DNA of 64,000 nt from Phascolarctos cinereus (GCF_002099425.1 NW_018343971.1:20391001-20455000); one strand, 5' to 3'; shown: positions 9,933 through 21,190, counted from the stretch's first letter. Program-made: numbers and translations. The notes: generated by a model not told the origin, from the sequence alone.

Positions 9933-12545
9933 GTTAGAATTGGGCAAGTGGAAGCTAATGACTATTAGACATCAAGAATCAATCAAACAAATTCAAAAGA
10001 ATGAAAAAATAGAAGAAAATGTAAAATACCTCACTGGAGAAACAACAACCTGAAAAATAGATCAAGAGAGACATTATCAGAATCATTGGACTATCTAAAA
10101 GCTACAATCAAAAGGAGGACCTAGACAACATCTTTTGAGAAATAATCAAGGAAAACTGCCCTAATATCCTGGAACCAGAGGGCAAAATAGGCACTGAAAG
10201 AACCCACTGATCACCACAGGAAACCCCAAATAAAAACTTCGAGCAGCATTATAACTACATTTCAGAACTATCAGGTCAAGGAAAAAATACTGCAAGTGAC
10301 TAGAAAGAAACAATTCAAATATTGGGGAGCCACAATCAGGATTACACAGGACTTAAACATTAAAAGATCAGAGTTCATGGAATATGATATTCCAGAAGGC
10401 AAAGGAGCTAAGACTACAACCAAGGATCATTTACCCAGCAAAATTAAGCATAATACATCAAGAGGAAAAATAGTTATTTAATGAAATAGAAGGATTTCAA
10501 GCTTTTATAAGGAGAAGATAAGAATTAAGCCAAAAATTTGATCTCCAATATCAAGACCCAAGAGAAGTATAAACAGGTAAAAATGGAAAAGAAAAGCTAA
10601 AGGATTCAATATAGCTTAACTGTTTATATCCCTACATGAGAAGATGATACTTGTAATTCTTAAAAATTGTATCACTAATAGTACAGCTAGAAGGAACGTA
10701 CATGGAGGGTGTGCTTATAAGGTAAATTTGAGGAAATGCATAAAAAAGTTAAAGGATGAGAAAGAGGAGTACACTGGGTGCAGAAGGAAGGTAGAGACAG
10801 AATGGGATAAATTATTTCACATGAGGAGGTACAAAAGACCTATTGCAGTGGAGGGGAAGATGGGATGGTGGGCAATGGGCATGATTTGGACCTTACTCTC
10901 ATCAGTACTGGCTCAAAGAGAGAATGATATACACAATCAGTTGAATATGGAAATCTATCTTACCCAACAGGGAAGTAGGAGGGGAGGAGATTAAGTAAAT
11001 TGTTGGGGGGAGGGGCTGACAGAAAGGAGGGAAGATTGGAGGAGGTGGTAGACAGAAGCAAAACACTGGTGAGGAGGGAAAGGGTGAAAGGAGAGAAGAC
11101 AATCAGGAGGAAAAATAGGATGGTGGGAAATACACAGTTAATAACCATAACTGCGACTATGAATGGGATGAACTCCCCCATAAAATGGAAGTGGATAGGA
11201 CAGTGAATAAAAAAACCTGAATCCTACAATACTTTGTTTACAAGAAACATACTTGAAGCAGAGAGACACACACAGAGTAAAGATCAGGGGCAGGAGCAGA
11301 ATCTATTTATTATGCTTCAGCTGAAGCAAAAAAGCAGGGGTAGCAATCCTGATCTCAGAAAAAGTAAAAGTAAAAATAAACCCTAATTAAAAGAGATAAG
11401 GAAGGAAACTACATCTTGCTAAATGTACCATAGACAATGAAGTAATACCAATACTAAACATATATTCACCAAGTGGTATAGCATCCAAATCCTTAAAAGA
11501 GAAGTTAAGTGAGTTACAGGAAGAAGTAGACCACAAAACTATACTAGTGGGGGGACCTCAACTGTCCCCTCTCAGAACTCAATGAATCTAACCAAAAAAT
11601 AAACAAGAAAAAAACTAAGAAGGTGAAAAGAATATTGGAAAAGTTAGATATGATAGACCTTTGCAGAAAACTGAATGGGAACAGAAAGGAATATACCTTT
11701 TTCTCAGCAGCACATGGCACTTACACAAAAACTGACCATGTAATAGGGCATAAAGGCCTCAAAATCAAATGTTGAAAGGCAGAAATATTAAATGTATTCC
11801 TTTCAGATCATAATGCAATAAAAATACATTGAACAAAGAGCAGTGGAAAGTAAGATTAAAAATTAATTGGAAACTAAATAATCTAATCCTAATGGATCAG
11901 TGGGTCAAAGAACAAATCATAGAAACAATCAATAATTTCATTAAAGAGAGTGACAACAATGAGACAATATCTCAAAATTTATAGGATGCAACCAAAGCAG
12001 CACTTAGTGGAAAATTTATTTCTCTAAATTCTTACATCAACAAAATAGAGAAAGAGCCTATCAACAAACTGGGTATGCAACTAAAAAAGCTAGAAGAAGA
12101 AAAAATTAAAAAACCCTAAATAAGCACTAAATTGGAAATCCTGAAAATCAAAGGTAATATTAATAAAATGGAAAGTAAGAAAATTATTGAGCTAATAAAT
12201 AAAACTAGGAGCTGGTTTTATGAGGGAAAAAAAAAACCACAGTAAGATAGATAAGGCATTGGTCAATTTGATTTAAAAAAAAAAAGAAAGAAGAAAACCA
12301 AATATCCAGTATCAAAAATGGAAAAGGTGAAATCACCACAAATGAAGAAGAAATTAAAGCAATCATTAGGAAATATTTTTACAATTATATGGCAATAAAT
12401 GTGAAAATCTGAATGAAATCACTGAATATTTATGAAAATATAAATTATCTAGATGAACAGCTTAGCAAATAGAATGCCTAAATAACTCCACCTTAGAAAA
12501 AGAAAATGAACAAGGCATTAATGAACTCCCTAAGAAAAAAATGTC
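9933..12545 (+). mobile_element. LINE-1 host copy, continuation: ORF1 C-terminus, spacer, ORF2 endonuclease and onward
   Basis: Follows on exactly from 8264. 9944-10560 is ORF1: the piece at 10296-10481 reads RKKQFKYWGATIRITQDL and then PSKIKHN, the RNA-binding C-terminal region. 10560-11200 is the inter-ORF spacer. 11210-11900 is ORF2 endonuclease (…LQEEVDHKTILV…-like, then an SDHNAIK-type motif at about 11805-11825). It fades out near 12545 in an A-rich stretch (CTAAGAAAAAAATG) well before the RT domain, so the 3' half is absent. Broken throughout by stops. Confidence 0.8.
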
Positions 12546-12555
12546 TAAAGCCCAG

Positions 12556-13050
12556 CTCTGCCCATTTGTTACTTCTCTGCTAAAGAAGTTTCAACAGAAC
12601 CTCCCTATTGCTTCTAGGATAAAATATAAATTTCTCTATTTGGCATTTAAATCCCTCTACAATCTGATTCCAGCTTATCTTTCCAGGATATTACATATCA
12701 TCCCCCTTTAGCACTCCATGACTTAGACAAATTGGCCAACTTGAGATATCCAAAATATTTTTATGCTTTTTGTATGTCATGTAACATGCCTAGAATACTC
12801 TTTGAACCCCTAGTTTCCTTCAGGGGCCTTTCCTGGTCTCCCTCCTCCTCCTTCCAAATCCTGCCTCTAATTGACTTTATTTTTACATAGATATTTTTTC
12901 ATAGTATTTATCTGGGAAGATGTATCATCTCAATAGAAAGTGAGCACTTTGAGGACAGGAACTGTTTCACTTTTCCCTTCATATCCTTAGTTACTAAAAC
13001 AGGGCCTAGCACAGAGTAGCTACATAATAAATATTTGCTGATTGATTGAT
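12556..13050 (+). mobile_element. LINE L2 3' end
   Basis: Continuous L2 tail: CTCCCTATTGCTTCTAGGAT, ATTTGGCATTTAAATCCCTC, CACTTTGAGGACAGGAACTG, GGGCCTAGCACAGAGTAGC and AATAAATATTTGCTGATTG. Confidence 0.85.
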
Positions 13051-13184
13051 CAGAAACTTTTTCAAATGGTAGCCAGAACACCTTATCATACAGACTATCC
13101 CAGTGTAAAAAAGGACTGCAGTTCTTTTTTGTTGCGTTCAGACTGAAAAATTTCTGACAACCGTAACATTTTGAAAAGGCATTA

Positions 13185-13305
13185 CTTAGATTCTAATAAA
13201 AGGATTTGTTCTATGAAGTTCAGATTCAGTCAAAGGATCACACTTGAGGACCTAGAGGGCCACATATAGCCTCGAGGCTGTGGGTCCCCCCCCCATTAGA
13301 ATACG
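13185..13305 (+). mobile_element. hAT-type MITE, one arm
   Basis: Same family as the complete MITE at 21376-21560: AAAAGGATTTGTTCTATGAA and ACTTGAGGACCTAGAGGGCC. Only one arm is clear. The end at about 13290 runs into a C-tract. Confidence 0.6.
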
Positions 13306-13394
13306 GGCTTTTAATACCTTATGATTATGTTTCCTCTTTCATTTCCAAAGCTAGTTTTCTTTTATTTTTCTTTTTAGTTTCAAAATTCAATTAT

Positions 13395-13500
13395 CATTTC
13401 CCCTCTCTGTGCCTCAGTGTTTTTGTCTATAAAAAGAGTGGGTCCATTAAGATGATCTTCATGGTTCCTTCAGGATCCAACATTTCATGACACAACTGTA
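13395..13500 (+). repeat. MIR fragment
   Basis: CTCTCTGTGCCTCAGTGTTT followed by a diverged MIR tail (GGTTCCTTCAGGATCCAACA). Confidence 0.6.
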
Positions 13501-13509
13501 AATAGAGAG

Positions 13510-14385
13510 AGCTGTGCTAAGTGCTTTAAAGGTTGAGGGAGGGGAGGAGAAGGATATCATTTTAAAGTGCTAAGAGTCCCTAATAATGAACATCTGTCCT
13601 CAGTTAAATAAACAAACTATTCGATTGAAAATAAAAGTGTCACCAAAGGTACAATCTTCTAATTATCCCATAGCTAAGTTTATCCTGACCCACTGAATAC
13701 TTAGGGAATTACATTGCAATTTAACCCCTCATCAATTTTCTTGCTTTAAGCTGCCTTCACATTTTTATAGCATATTATAATCTCTGCCATTGTCATTAGG
13801 CCTATAATCTGTTCACCCTCCCTAGGAAAAATTCTCTTCCATTTCTGGGTAATGACACTACGGAAATAATTCAACAACACCCAGCATGCAGGATCAGATC
13901 TCAGATTTGGTTGTGAGCTTCTCTCCAAAAGCCACTCACCTACCATTATATTGAACACAATGTTACAGAAAATGCTGTAACATTTGCCTGCCTCAGTGGG
14001 TAAATTCCTTGCCAAACCTCACTGTTTTTGGCAGCTTTTTCAACGTGCTAATCGGCTTTCCTGGGGCTTAGGCACTGTACAGAAGTGTATCTTGCTACCA
14101 AAGGGGAAAGATCACCCTCTGCCGTTGCTGTCTACAGATAAGTTGTGCTCAGCTCTCCTCTGCACTTCCCTGTTTATTTTTAAGTGGCAGGCAGCTGTAG
14201 TTTGTAGAGGCTACCAGGAATGTTCTCATTAAGGGGAAAAAAGCAAAACTAAGCTAAAAGAACTCTCTCCCCTAGTTTGGTCATGGATGGAATTCAGATT
14301 GCTCATGACTTTCCTGTGTTTCAGGGAAGAGAAACCAAGGACATTGGAAGAAGTATCCAAGCCCTCAGAAGACCTCTTATTAGGT
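13510..14385. other. Unassigned, mostly non-repetitive DNA
   Basis: No recognised gene or repeat. Base composition is less skewed around 13980-14230 than in the neighbouring repeats. Short open frames on both strands have no recognisable product. Confidence 0.45.
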
Positions 14386-14389
14386 GACC

Positions 14390-14600
14390 TCAGAAAAACC
14401 AACCTCAGACACTTACTAGCTGTATGACCCAGGGCAAGTCACTTAACCTCTTTTGCCTCAGTTTCCCCAATTGTAAAATGGGGATATTTCCCAGGATTGT
14501 TGTGAGGATCAAATGAGATATTTGTGAAGTGCTTAGCACAGCACCTAGCTGCTAGCACATAGTAGATACTATGTGGATGTGTAATTTTGTATTACAGTTC
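14390..14600 (+). repeat. MIR SINE
   Basis: CTTACTAGCTGTATGACCCA, GGGCAAGTCACTTAACCTC, CCTCAGTTTCCCCAATTGT and the tail AAGTGCTTAGCACAGCACC. Confidence 0.85.
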
Positions 14601-14982
14601 ATAGTATTTAGAACTGGAAATGTTCTTTGAAATTCTTTATTCCAGTCCTTTACCCTTACATATGAGGGAGCAAAAGTCCAGAGAGAGGAAGTAACCTTAA
14701 TATAAATGAAAAATCTACATTTGTATCGTGCCTTAAGGTTTGCAAAGTGCTTGTAAGGGTCGGCCAATTCTTGGCTCTGGAAAGTGAGGATCAGTTTTGG
14801 AATCCCTATTCCTGTTCCAAGGCCAGGTCTACAATATTCTAGACTTTTAGAAGAAGTTTATTCTGGAGCCCAACTACATTTAACTCCTCTTCTTTCCCTC
14901 CCTTCTTTATCATCCCCTCTGGAAATATTATCAAGTATTTTCATTAGAATAATTTTGGCATCTGATTTCTGAATACCACTGA

Positions 14983-15240
14983 ATCTTCTAGAAGAAATTT
15001 ACAACCTCATGAAAGAGTCTGACCTAACCATCCACTTAGGAAAAATTAAGTGGATGAAGAATGTCTATTGTCCAGAAGATGAAATGTGGTTAGATGAACA
15101 AACTAGAGAACTAATCCATTAGTATCTTTCTTGGCCAGATGTGACAAATAGAAGAGTTGGGCCTAGAATTAAAAAGGAAGAGAGCAAACTGGCTTGTTTT
15201 AGGAAATTGCTAAGTTCCTTTAGTAACCTAAGACTTCTTC
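14983..15240 (+). mobile_element. RTE-type LINE, reverse-transcriptase fragment
   Basis: Translation gives LEEIYNLMKESDLTIHLGKI then KWMKNVYCPEDEMWLDEQ, the conserved segment after the RT catalytic core in RTE/BovB LINEs (KTKWMKN…LDGQ.IE). Stops follow soon after. Another piece of RTE lies at 15630-15850, so the two probably come from one copy with the middle lost and a SINE inserted. Confidence 0.75.
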
Positions 15241-15466
15241 TAGAAATAAGTCTATTTTTAAAAATACCAATATTGTACTAATGGTTTTATTTGCCTGTAA
15301 ATCATAGAATAGTAGTCTAAGAATATTTAAAGGGCATCACTCAGGGGTCAATGTAGATGTGCTTGGTAATATATGAATATGGAGTAACACATAACAAATA
15401 AAGAACTACGAAGAACTACAATAAAGGTATGTTCAAAGTTATGTAGGATTAAAAAGAAGGCGTGCT

Positions 15467-15613
15467 TGGGGCAGCTAGGTGGTGCAGTGGATAGAGCATC
15501 AGCCCTGGAGTCAGGAGGACATGAGTTCAAATCCAGCCTCAGACACAATATCATTTACTAGCTATGTGACTCTGGACAAGTCACTTAACCCCAATTGCCC
15601 TCCCCAGAAAAAA
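15467..15613 (+). repeat. Marsupial tRNA-headed SINE inserted in the RTE LINE
   Basis: Head GGGGCAGCTAGGTGGTGCAG, CCTGGAGTCAGGAGGACATG, an L1-style A-tail. Target duplication AAAAAGAAGGCGTGCT (15451-15466) against AAAAAGAAGGCAGGCT (15614-15629). Confidence 0.9.
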
Positions 15614-15629
15614 AAAAAGAAGGCAGGCT

Positions 15630-15850
15630 AGTCACATGGCAAGAATGTGGGATATATAGTGGACAGTTCATGTGTTCCACTCCTATCCTCATAATATTGG
15701 GAGAAAACAAGGATATTCCCTAGCACATTGTAGGCCCTCTGGTGAATTTTCAAGAAGACATGGACAAGAGTTACATGGCTAGGCAGGCATGAATGGGTTA
15801 CAATTTGCAGCCTTGGAGGGAGTATCTGTATTAATGAGATCACAGACTCC
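15630..15850 (+). mobile_element. RTE-type LINE, 3' end
   Basis: Matches the RTE ORF2 C-terminus and 3' end: TGGACAGTTCATGTGTTCCAC, ACATGGACAAGAGTTACATGG, GGCATGAATGGGTTACAA and a closing GAGATCACAGACTCC. Confidence 0.7.
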
Positions 15851-16169
15851 TCTGGGTAATACTGGCACAGATCTTAAAGTTGTACCTTCCCAAGCTGGCC
15901 CCTCTAATCTTACATTCACTCAAGGCCATTACAATCATCGAACTGGTCAAAGATTTCAAGAGGCCAGATTCACACAGCTATCACCTGTGGAGTTGGCTGT
16001 ATTTCTACAGTTAGACATCAATGCCAGGGTTTTGCTTGTCTTCTGGTTGCTTGGGTACAGAAAGAGCAGAAAATGAGTTAGCCCCACTAGGGACTGGGGA
16101 TGCAGGGACATCCCAGAATTACCTTGAATTTCTACATCCACATGGCTACTGATACACTGAAATATATGG

Positions 16170-16300
16170 GTGTATATGCATGTATGTATGTACATATATA
16201 TATACACACATATATACGTATAAAATATGCCATTTATATTGTGTTGTATCATGTATAATATTACATATGTTATATATGATATGATATAAATATGTATTAC
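16170..16300. repeat. AT/GT-rich simple sequence
   Basis: Runs of TATGTATG, ATATATAC and TATATGAT between the RTE tail region and the tetranucleotide array. Confidence 0.8.
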
Positions 16301-16307
16301 ATATCAC

Positions 16308-16308
<1 letters not shown>

Positions 16309-16365
<57 letters not shown>
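16309..16365. repeat. (TATC)n microsatellite
   Basis: About 14 uninterrupted tetranucleotide units, so likely polymorphic. The open frame through it (Ser-Ile-Tyr-Leu repeats) is spurious. Confidence 0.97.
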
Positions 16366-16559
16366 CCCAAACAATCCTTTCAAAATATGGAGGAACCAGA
16401 GGCATAAAAACAAAGGAAAACAGCAAGAGCTCAGCCTGGAAGTCAAAATATGGAGGCAGCAAAAGTATTTCCTGACATTTTCCAAATAAAGTTGGCCTAA
16501 TTCCACAATGGGTATTTACAAAGGGTATCAGAGACCTCTTTTGATCCTTAAAGTATTAT

Positions 16560-17040
16560 GTTTATATACTTCAGCCAAACCCTCTAAGATCATAGGATTG
16601 GGAGCTAGATGGCACTTTAGAGATGGTCCAAGTCCAACCCCTTCTATTTGTTTAATATTAGTAACTTGGGTTGGTTGAGGGTGAATGACTCAAAAGGTTC
16701 TACTCTGTGGAAAATATAGAAGCCTTCTCTGGCCCACCTCTTCCCACTGGTAAAAAACACTATGTTAGTACTATTCAAATGATGGGTAGGCCGGTGAGCT
16801 ATTTATTTTGCAATTAAAGATTAAAAGAGCCTGAGTGCTCATACTTCTTCACTAAGCTAATTTCAGAGGTGGTTCACCCAGGTTCCTTGGCTACAGGTAG
16901 GTCCCACACGGGTTAAATAAGCTATTGGAAAACAAGCCATGATGCTTCCTCATACCACTTGGTCTTGTTTAACTATGAGGTTATGAATAGTCACTGGTTT
17001 TCTGGATCACTGCAGACATGATTCTCATCTCAGAGGGTAG
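16560..17040. other. Unassigned DNA with a MIR scrap at its start
   Basis: 16570-16640 holds a scrap of reversed MIR flank (GATGGCACTTTAGAGATGG). I recognise nothing in the rest. Confidence 0.4.
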
Positions 17041-17044
17041 GTAC

Positions 17045-17330
17045 TAAGATTAAAAACTGGGAAGAGCTTCTTGTCCCAGGTGGGACTTTCGCTGATACTT
17101 AAAGGAAGCCAGAGAAGCCAGGAGGGAGATGAGGAGGAAGAGGATTCTGGGGATGAGAGACAGCCAATGAAAACTCAGAGTTGGGAGATGAGTGTCACGT
17201 TTGAGGAATAGCAAGAGAACATTGTTACTGGATCACAGAGTTTGAGGAGGGAGCAAAGTGTAAGAAGCCTGGAAAGGTAGGAAGGGACCAGTTTATGAAG
17301 GCCTTTTAATTACAATAAAACAAATTGACA
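17045..17330 (+). repeat. Ancient mammalian interspersed repeat, family not assigned
   Basis: TTAAAGGAAGCCAGAGAAGC, AACATTGTTACTGGATCACAG, GTGTAAGAAGCCTGGAAAGG and AGTTTATGAAGGCCTTTTA line up with the repeat seen at 5640 and 47275. Confidence 0.55.
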
Positions 17331-17429
17331 TTAAGGAATATATAACATATTATTATACATATGCAATCTATCTACATAAAATATACATACTCTATACATA
17401 TACATTTCTGCATGCACATTTCTATATTT

Positions 17430-18690
17430 ATTCATACTCTCTTCTCAGTCCTCAATCTCCTTGACCTTTCTGCATCAGCTGAGGCTGTTGACCACCTTCT
17501 GCTCCAGATACTCTCTTCTCTCTGGACTTTTATCACACTGCTTTCTCCTGGTTGTCTAGCTACCTGTCTGACTGTTCAGTTTCATTTCCTAGTTTATCAT
17601 CCATGCCATACCCACTAAGTGTGAGTGTGGCTGAAGGAACCTCTTGGGCTCCCTCTTTTTCTCTACTCTCTCTGTCTCAATGACCTCAGTAGTTCCTATG
17701 AGTTTAACTATCATCTCTATGCAGACAATTTAGTGATCTACGTATCTGGCCTCAGTATCTCCTCTGAACACAAGTCCCAAATCACCAGCTTCCCACTAAA
17801 GATTTAAAACCAGATGTTTTGAATGTAGTTCAAATTCAGCATGTCCGAAATGGAACTCTTTATTTTTCTTCCAAATCCATCCATCAACTAAACTTCCTTA
17901 TTTCTGTCTAGGGTACCACTAATCTTCCCATTTCCTCCACTCGTAACTTCACAATTATCCTTGACTCCTCAACCCACATATACAACCAGTTGTCAAATTT
18001 TTCTGTTTCTGCTTCCACAGCACTTCTCCTATCTGACCCCTTCACTCTACTCATATAGCCAACAACGCTTCTCTCATGCTTGCTCAAAAATGCAATGGTC
18101 CCCTAATTGGTTTTCCTGACTCAAGTCTCTCCCCGCTCCAGTCTATCTTCTACATCGTTTCCAGTGATTTTCTATAAATTAAGATCTGACCAGTCACTCC
18201 CCTACTCAATAAACCTCTGTGGCTCCCATTGTCCCTAAACAACATACATTCTGGCTTTTAAAACCCTTTACAAATTGGCTCCCAAATGTCTTTCCATATA
18301 TTACTACCCTCCCTGTAGTCTGGTTCATCCTAATTGGCCTTCTCTTTATCCTTCACACATGGCACTTTTCCCATCTCTCTGCTTTTGCATAGGACGTCCC
18401 TCATACCTGGAATGAACTCCCTTATCATTTCCACCTCACAGTCTCTCTCTTCCTTCAAGATAGAGTTCAAGCACCACTTTCTGCATGAGACTTTTCTTGC
18501 TTTCTCCCAACTGCTAGTGCCTACCTCCCCGACTATCTTGCATTTATTTCATATTTTTCTGTATCTACTTACCTATGTATATGTTGTCTCTCTCAATAGA
18601 ATATTAACTTCTTGACAAGTTTTTGTTTTTGTTTCCCTGGTGCCTGGCACAGTAGATGGCATGTAGGTGCTTAATAGCGCTTTTTGGTTG
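17430..18690 (+). mobile_element. LINE L2, long 3' fragment with a decayed RT core
   Basis: The longest L2 piece in the window, about 1.26 kb. The frame at 17625-17807 reads LKEPLGLPLFLYSLCLNDLS then NYHLYADNLVIYVSGLSIS: the RT motif corresponding to PQGSVLGPLLF…YADD, with the second catalytic Asp now Asn. The 3' portion (18200-18690) is the typical L2 tail: CTCCTGGCACAG-like box at about 18640 (GTGCCTGGCACAGTAGATGG), then GGTGCTTAATAGCGC. Dead element. Confidence 0.85.
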
Positions 18691-18809
18691 ATTGTTTCAT
18701 ACTTACATATATACCCATATACACAAATATACATGTTGCACAATGCAACTTCCAGGGGTGTTCTAGGGTCATCTCTGTCTTTTATACCTTATCTTTAGCC
18801 ATAAGACTA

Positions 18810-19000
18810 ATATATTTTGGAAAGAGTTTTCCAGAAGGAGTAGGAATAAAAAGTTTCCTGTAAGGCCATCTATTAGTCAAATTTTTAGTACACTCTATTT
18901 ACAAAGGTTGGAAATTTCATGAAAGCATTTTGGAGAGATTTTTTTTTGGAAGGGTTAGGAATAAAAAGAGTTTCCTGGATGACTCTCAGTTAAACAGAAA
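18810..19000 (+). repeat. Diverged local direct duplication
   Basis: TTTTGGAAAGAG…GTAGGAATAAAAAGTTTCCT near 18818-18862 recurs as TTTTGGAGAGAT…TTAGGAATAAAAAGAGTTTCC near 18928-18977. I know no repeat family for the pair. Confidence 0.55.
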
Positions 19001-19109
19001 ATGCAATTAAATCAGAAAAATACATTCTCTCAATCATTCTGAATACTTGAGGTCTTGCTATTCACTTGTTCCTGTTTTAATTCAGTTATGCACTCTGTAG
19101 AAACTTAGT

Positions 19110-19245
19110 CCTGAATTCACTGCTTATTACTTGTGTGACCTGGAATAAACATATGGGTCTCAGTTTCCTCCTCTGTAAGTAAGGAGGTTGAACTAGTCGA
19201 GCAGTAAGGTGCCTTCTAGCTCTAAATCTGTGCTACCTGTATCTC
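19110..19245 (+). repeat. MIR SINE
   Basis: ACTTGTGTGACCTGGAATAA, GTCTCAGTTTCCTCCTCTGT and GGTGCCTTCTAGCTCTAAAT. Confidence 0.75.
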
Positions 19246-19259
19246 TCTAGTGTGCATAA

Positions 19260-20560
19260 TTCTTGAAATCTCCCTTTCCCTAGTATTTCCTTTTTCCTCC
19301 TCAAGAAATGCAAAATGATTTTCCCTTTAGCCTTATAGCAGCCTGGTGAAAGGAGTCCATTTAAAAGAAAGTTGTGACTCGCCTCCTCCCTTTAAAGTCC
19401 TCATCCATATCATTTGGATTGTCATGGGGTGCCTTGGGCAGATGCATTAATTTCTTTTTCCCTTGGAATAAAATACCGAGAATGGACAATATATTTCAAG
19501 GAGAGCCACAATGCCCCTTAAGAAGAAATGCATAAACTCATAACTTTGAACTTAGGCTATTTAGCATCACATTAAAAATATTCAAAATATAAATCAAAAT
19601 TCATAGGTCTAAGTAATATTCGATTTAGAATTTATGGCATTTTCAAATAGGATGATTTCCTCAAATGTGCAATAAATTCAGTTTTCTGGAATTGCGCTTG
19701 GCATCTCATCCTGACAGTTGCTTTATCTACACAGCCCACCGAAGCCTAGTCACTTCATATCATCTGAATTCACAAATCAACTGTCGTCTTCACTTCACTG
19801 ATTCGTTGCTGATGGGCCTTTCACAAGGTAAAAAAAAATAAAAAATAAAAACCCTTCCAAGTTGACAAGAGTAATAAATGGCGAGGTGAGCGTAGTCTAT
19901 CCATCCTGCTGTTCCATTGTACTGCCTATAGTGATACATGGCAGAATAAACTCATAAACCAGCCTCATCATTTGACCTTTGCAGAGTAAATGGAAACAGA
20001 GGGGGCATTTATGATGATTGCTGTATTTAAGCACCAGTAATACTAGAGAAGCTCAACTAGTCTAATCGACAGCTTGGAAAAACAAGGCGGCTTCACACTT
20101 CCAACCCTGCAGACGATGTTTAAGAATTGTGAAAATGTTCAAGGCAAATCTCTCTTCCCTCCCCTGCTCCTCCTTTGTTTCTCCTTGTTTGAGACGGGTT
20201 TATTAGAGAAGTTGAGAGAAGCTAATACCCATCTAGGGAGCATCACTGAAGGCAGCCTGGAGCAGTACAGAGGGGCAATCTTCTCACGCCAGGATCACAG
20301 GCTTCTGGACTAGAGCTGGAAGCCAGGGTGGCAGGCTGGAGCCAGCTCAAACTAAGTCTCTAGGACTGAGATGGTTAAATTTTCAATGTGAATGTTTACA
20401 CTTTGGAAAATGGCAAATGCTATGAAGCAGAGCTTGGCTGACTGCTTTGTTCGTTGCCTAGGCTTAAGAAAGGAATGGAGAAAATGGTTACTAACAAAAT
20501 GTGTCATGGGTACTTTTTTTGGGGGGGAGGGAGTCAGTTGTTAAATATTTACTAGCATAC
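19260..20560. other. Unassigned, mostly non-repetitive DNA; candidate conserved non-coding block
   Basis: No recognised repeat over about 1.3 kb, in contrast to its surroundings. It holds several CpGs (for example TCTAATCGACAGC, AACAAGGCGGC, CAACTGTCGTC) in an otherwise CpG-poor window. Frames at 20074-20313 are short with no known domain. Confidence 0.45.
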
Positions 20561-20564
20561 CCCT

Positions 20565-20690
20565 AGCAGGGAAGGACCTTAGAGTCCACGTAGTTCAATC
20601 CTCTCATTTTACTGAAGAGGAAGCTTTGGCCTAGAGAGGTTGTGAATTCATAAGATAATGAAAGGAAGGATTTGAACCCAGGTATAGATG
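20565..20690 (-). repeat. MIR SINE, reversed
   Basis: Plus-strand text CTCTCATTTTACTGAAGAGG and GGATTTGAACCCAGG are the reverse of MIR. Confidence 0.7.
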
Positions 20691-20935
20691 GCACAGTGGA
20701 TAGAGCACTGGGGTTTGAGTCTGGAAGACTCATCTTCCTGAGTTCAAATCTGGCCTCAGACAATTATTTCCTGTGTGACCGTGGGCAAGTCATTTAACCC
20801 TGTTTGCCTCAGTTTCCTCACCTGTAAAGTAAGTTGGGGAAGGAAATGGCAAACTACTCCAGCGTCTTTGCAAAAAAAATCCCTGCAAAATGAGATCATG
20901 AAGAGTTGGAAACAACAACAAAAACAGCTACCACC
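20691..20935 (+). repeat. Marsupial SINE with RTE-type tail
   Basis: Head GGCACAGTGGATAGAGCACTG, CCTCAGTTTCCTCACCTGTA, GGAAATGGCAAACTACTCCA, and the RTE-style end GAAGAGTTGGAAACAACAAC. Confidence 0.85.
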
Positions 20936-21004
20936 ATCACCTTTTTTTGTCCCCTCAACCCAAACACTTTTCACTGTGCTATGAAAACTAGCTCTTAGGA
21001 TGTT

Positions 21005-21190
21005 GGAGATATTGGAGTACTTGATCTGACATGCTGATTGGTGGTATGACCCTTGGTAACTCTCTTCAGCATTCTGGGCCTCAGTCTTCTTACTTATAAA
21101 GTGTGAATGATAATATCAAAGAGCATAGGGGGTGGTTGAAAGCAAAGTACTTTATAAATACAAATGTTCTGTCCCCATGTGAGCTATCAT
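21005..21190 (+). repeat. MIR SINE
   Basis: TTCTGGGCCTCAGTCTTCTT and AAAGTACTTTATAAATACAA, the MIR core and tail. Confidence 0.7.

Noticed and set aside
16309-16365. CRISPR-like array
   Set aside because: Tetranucleotide microsatellite without spacers; no CRISPR array anywhere in the window.
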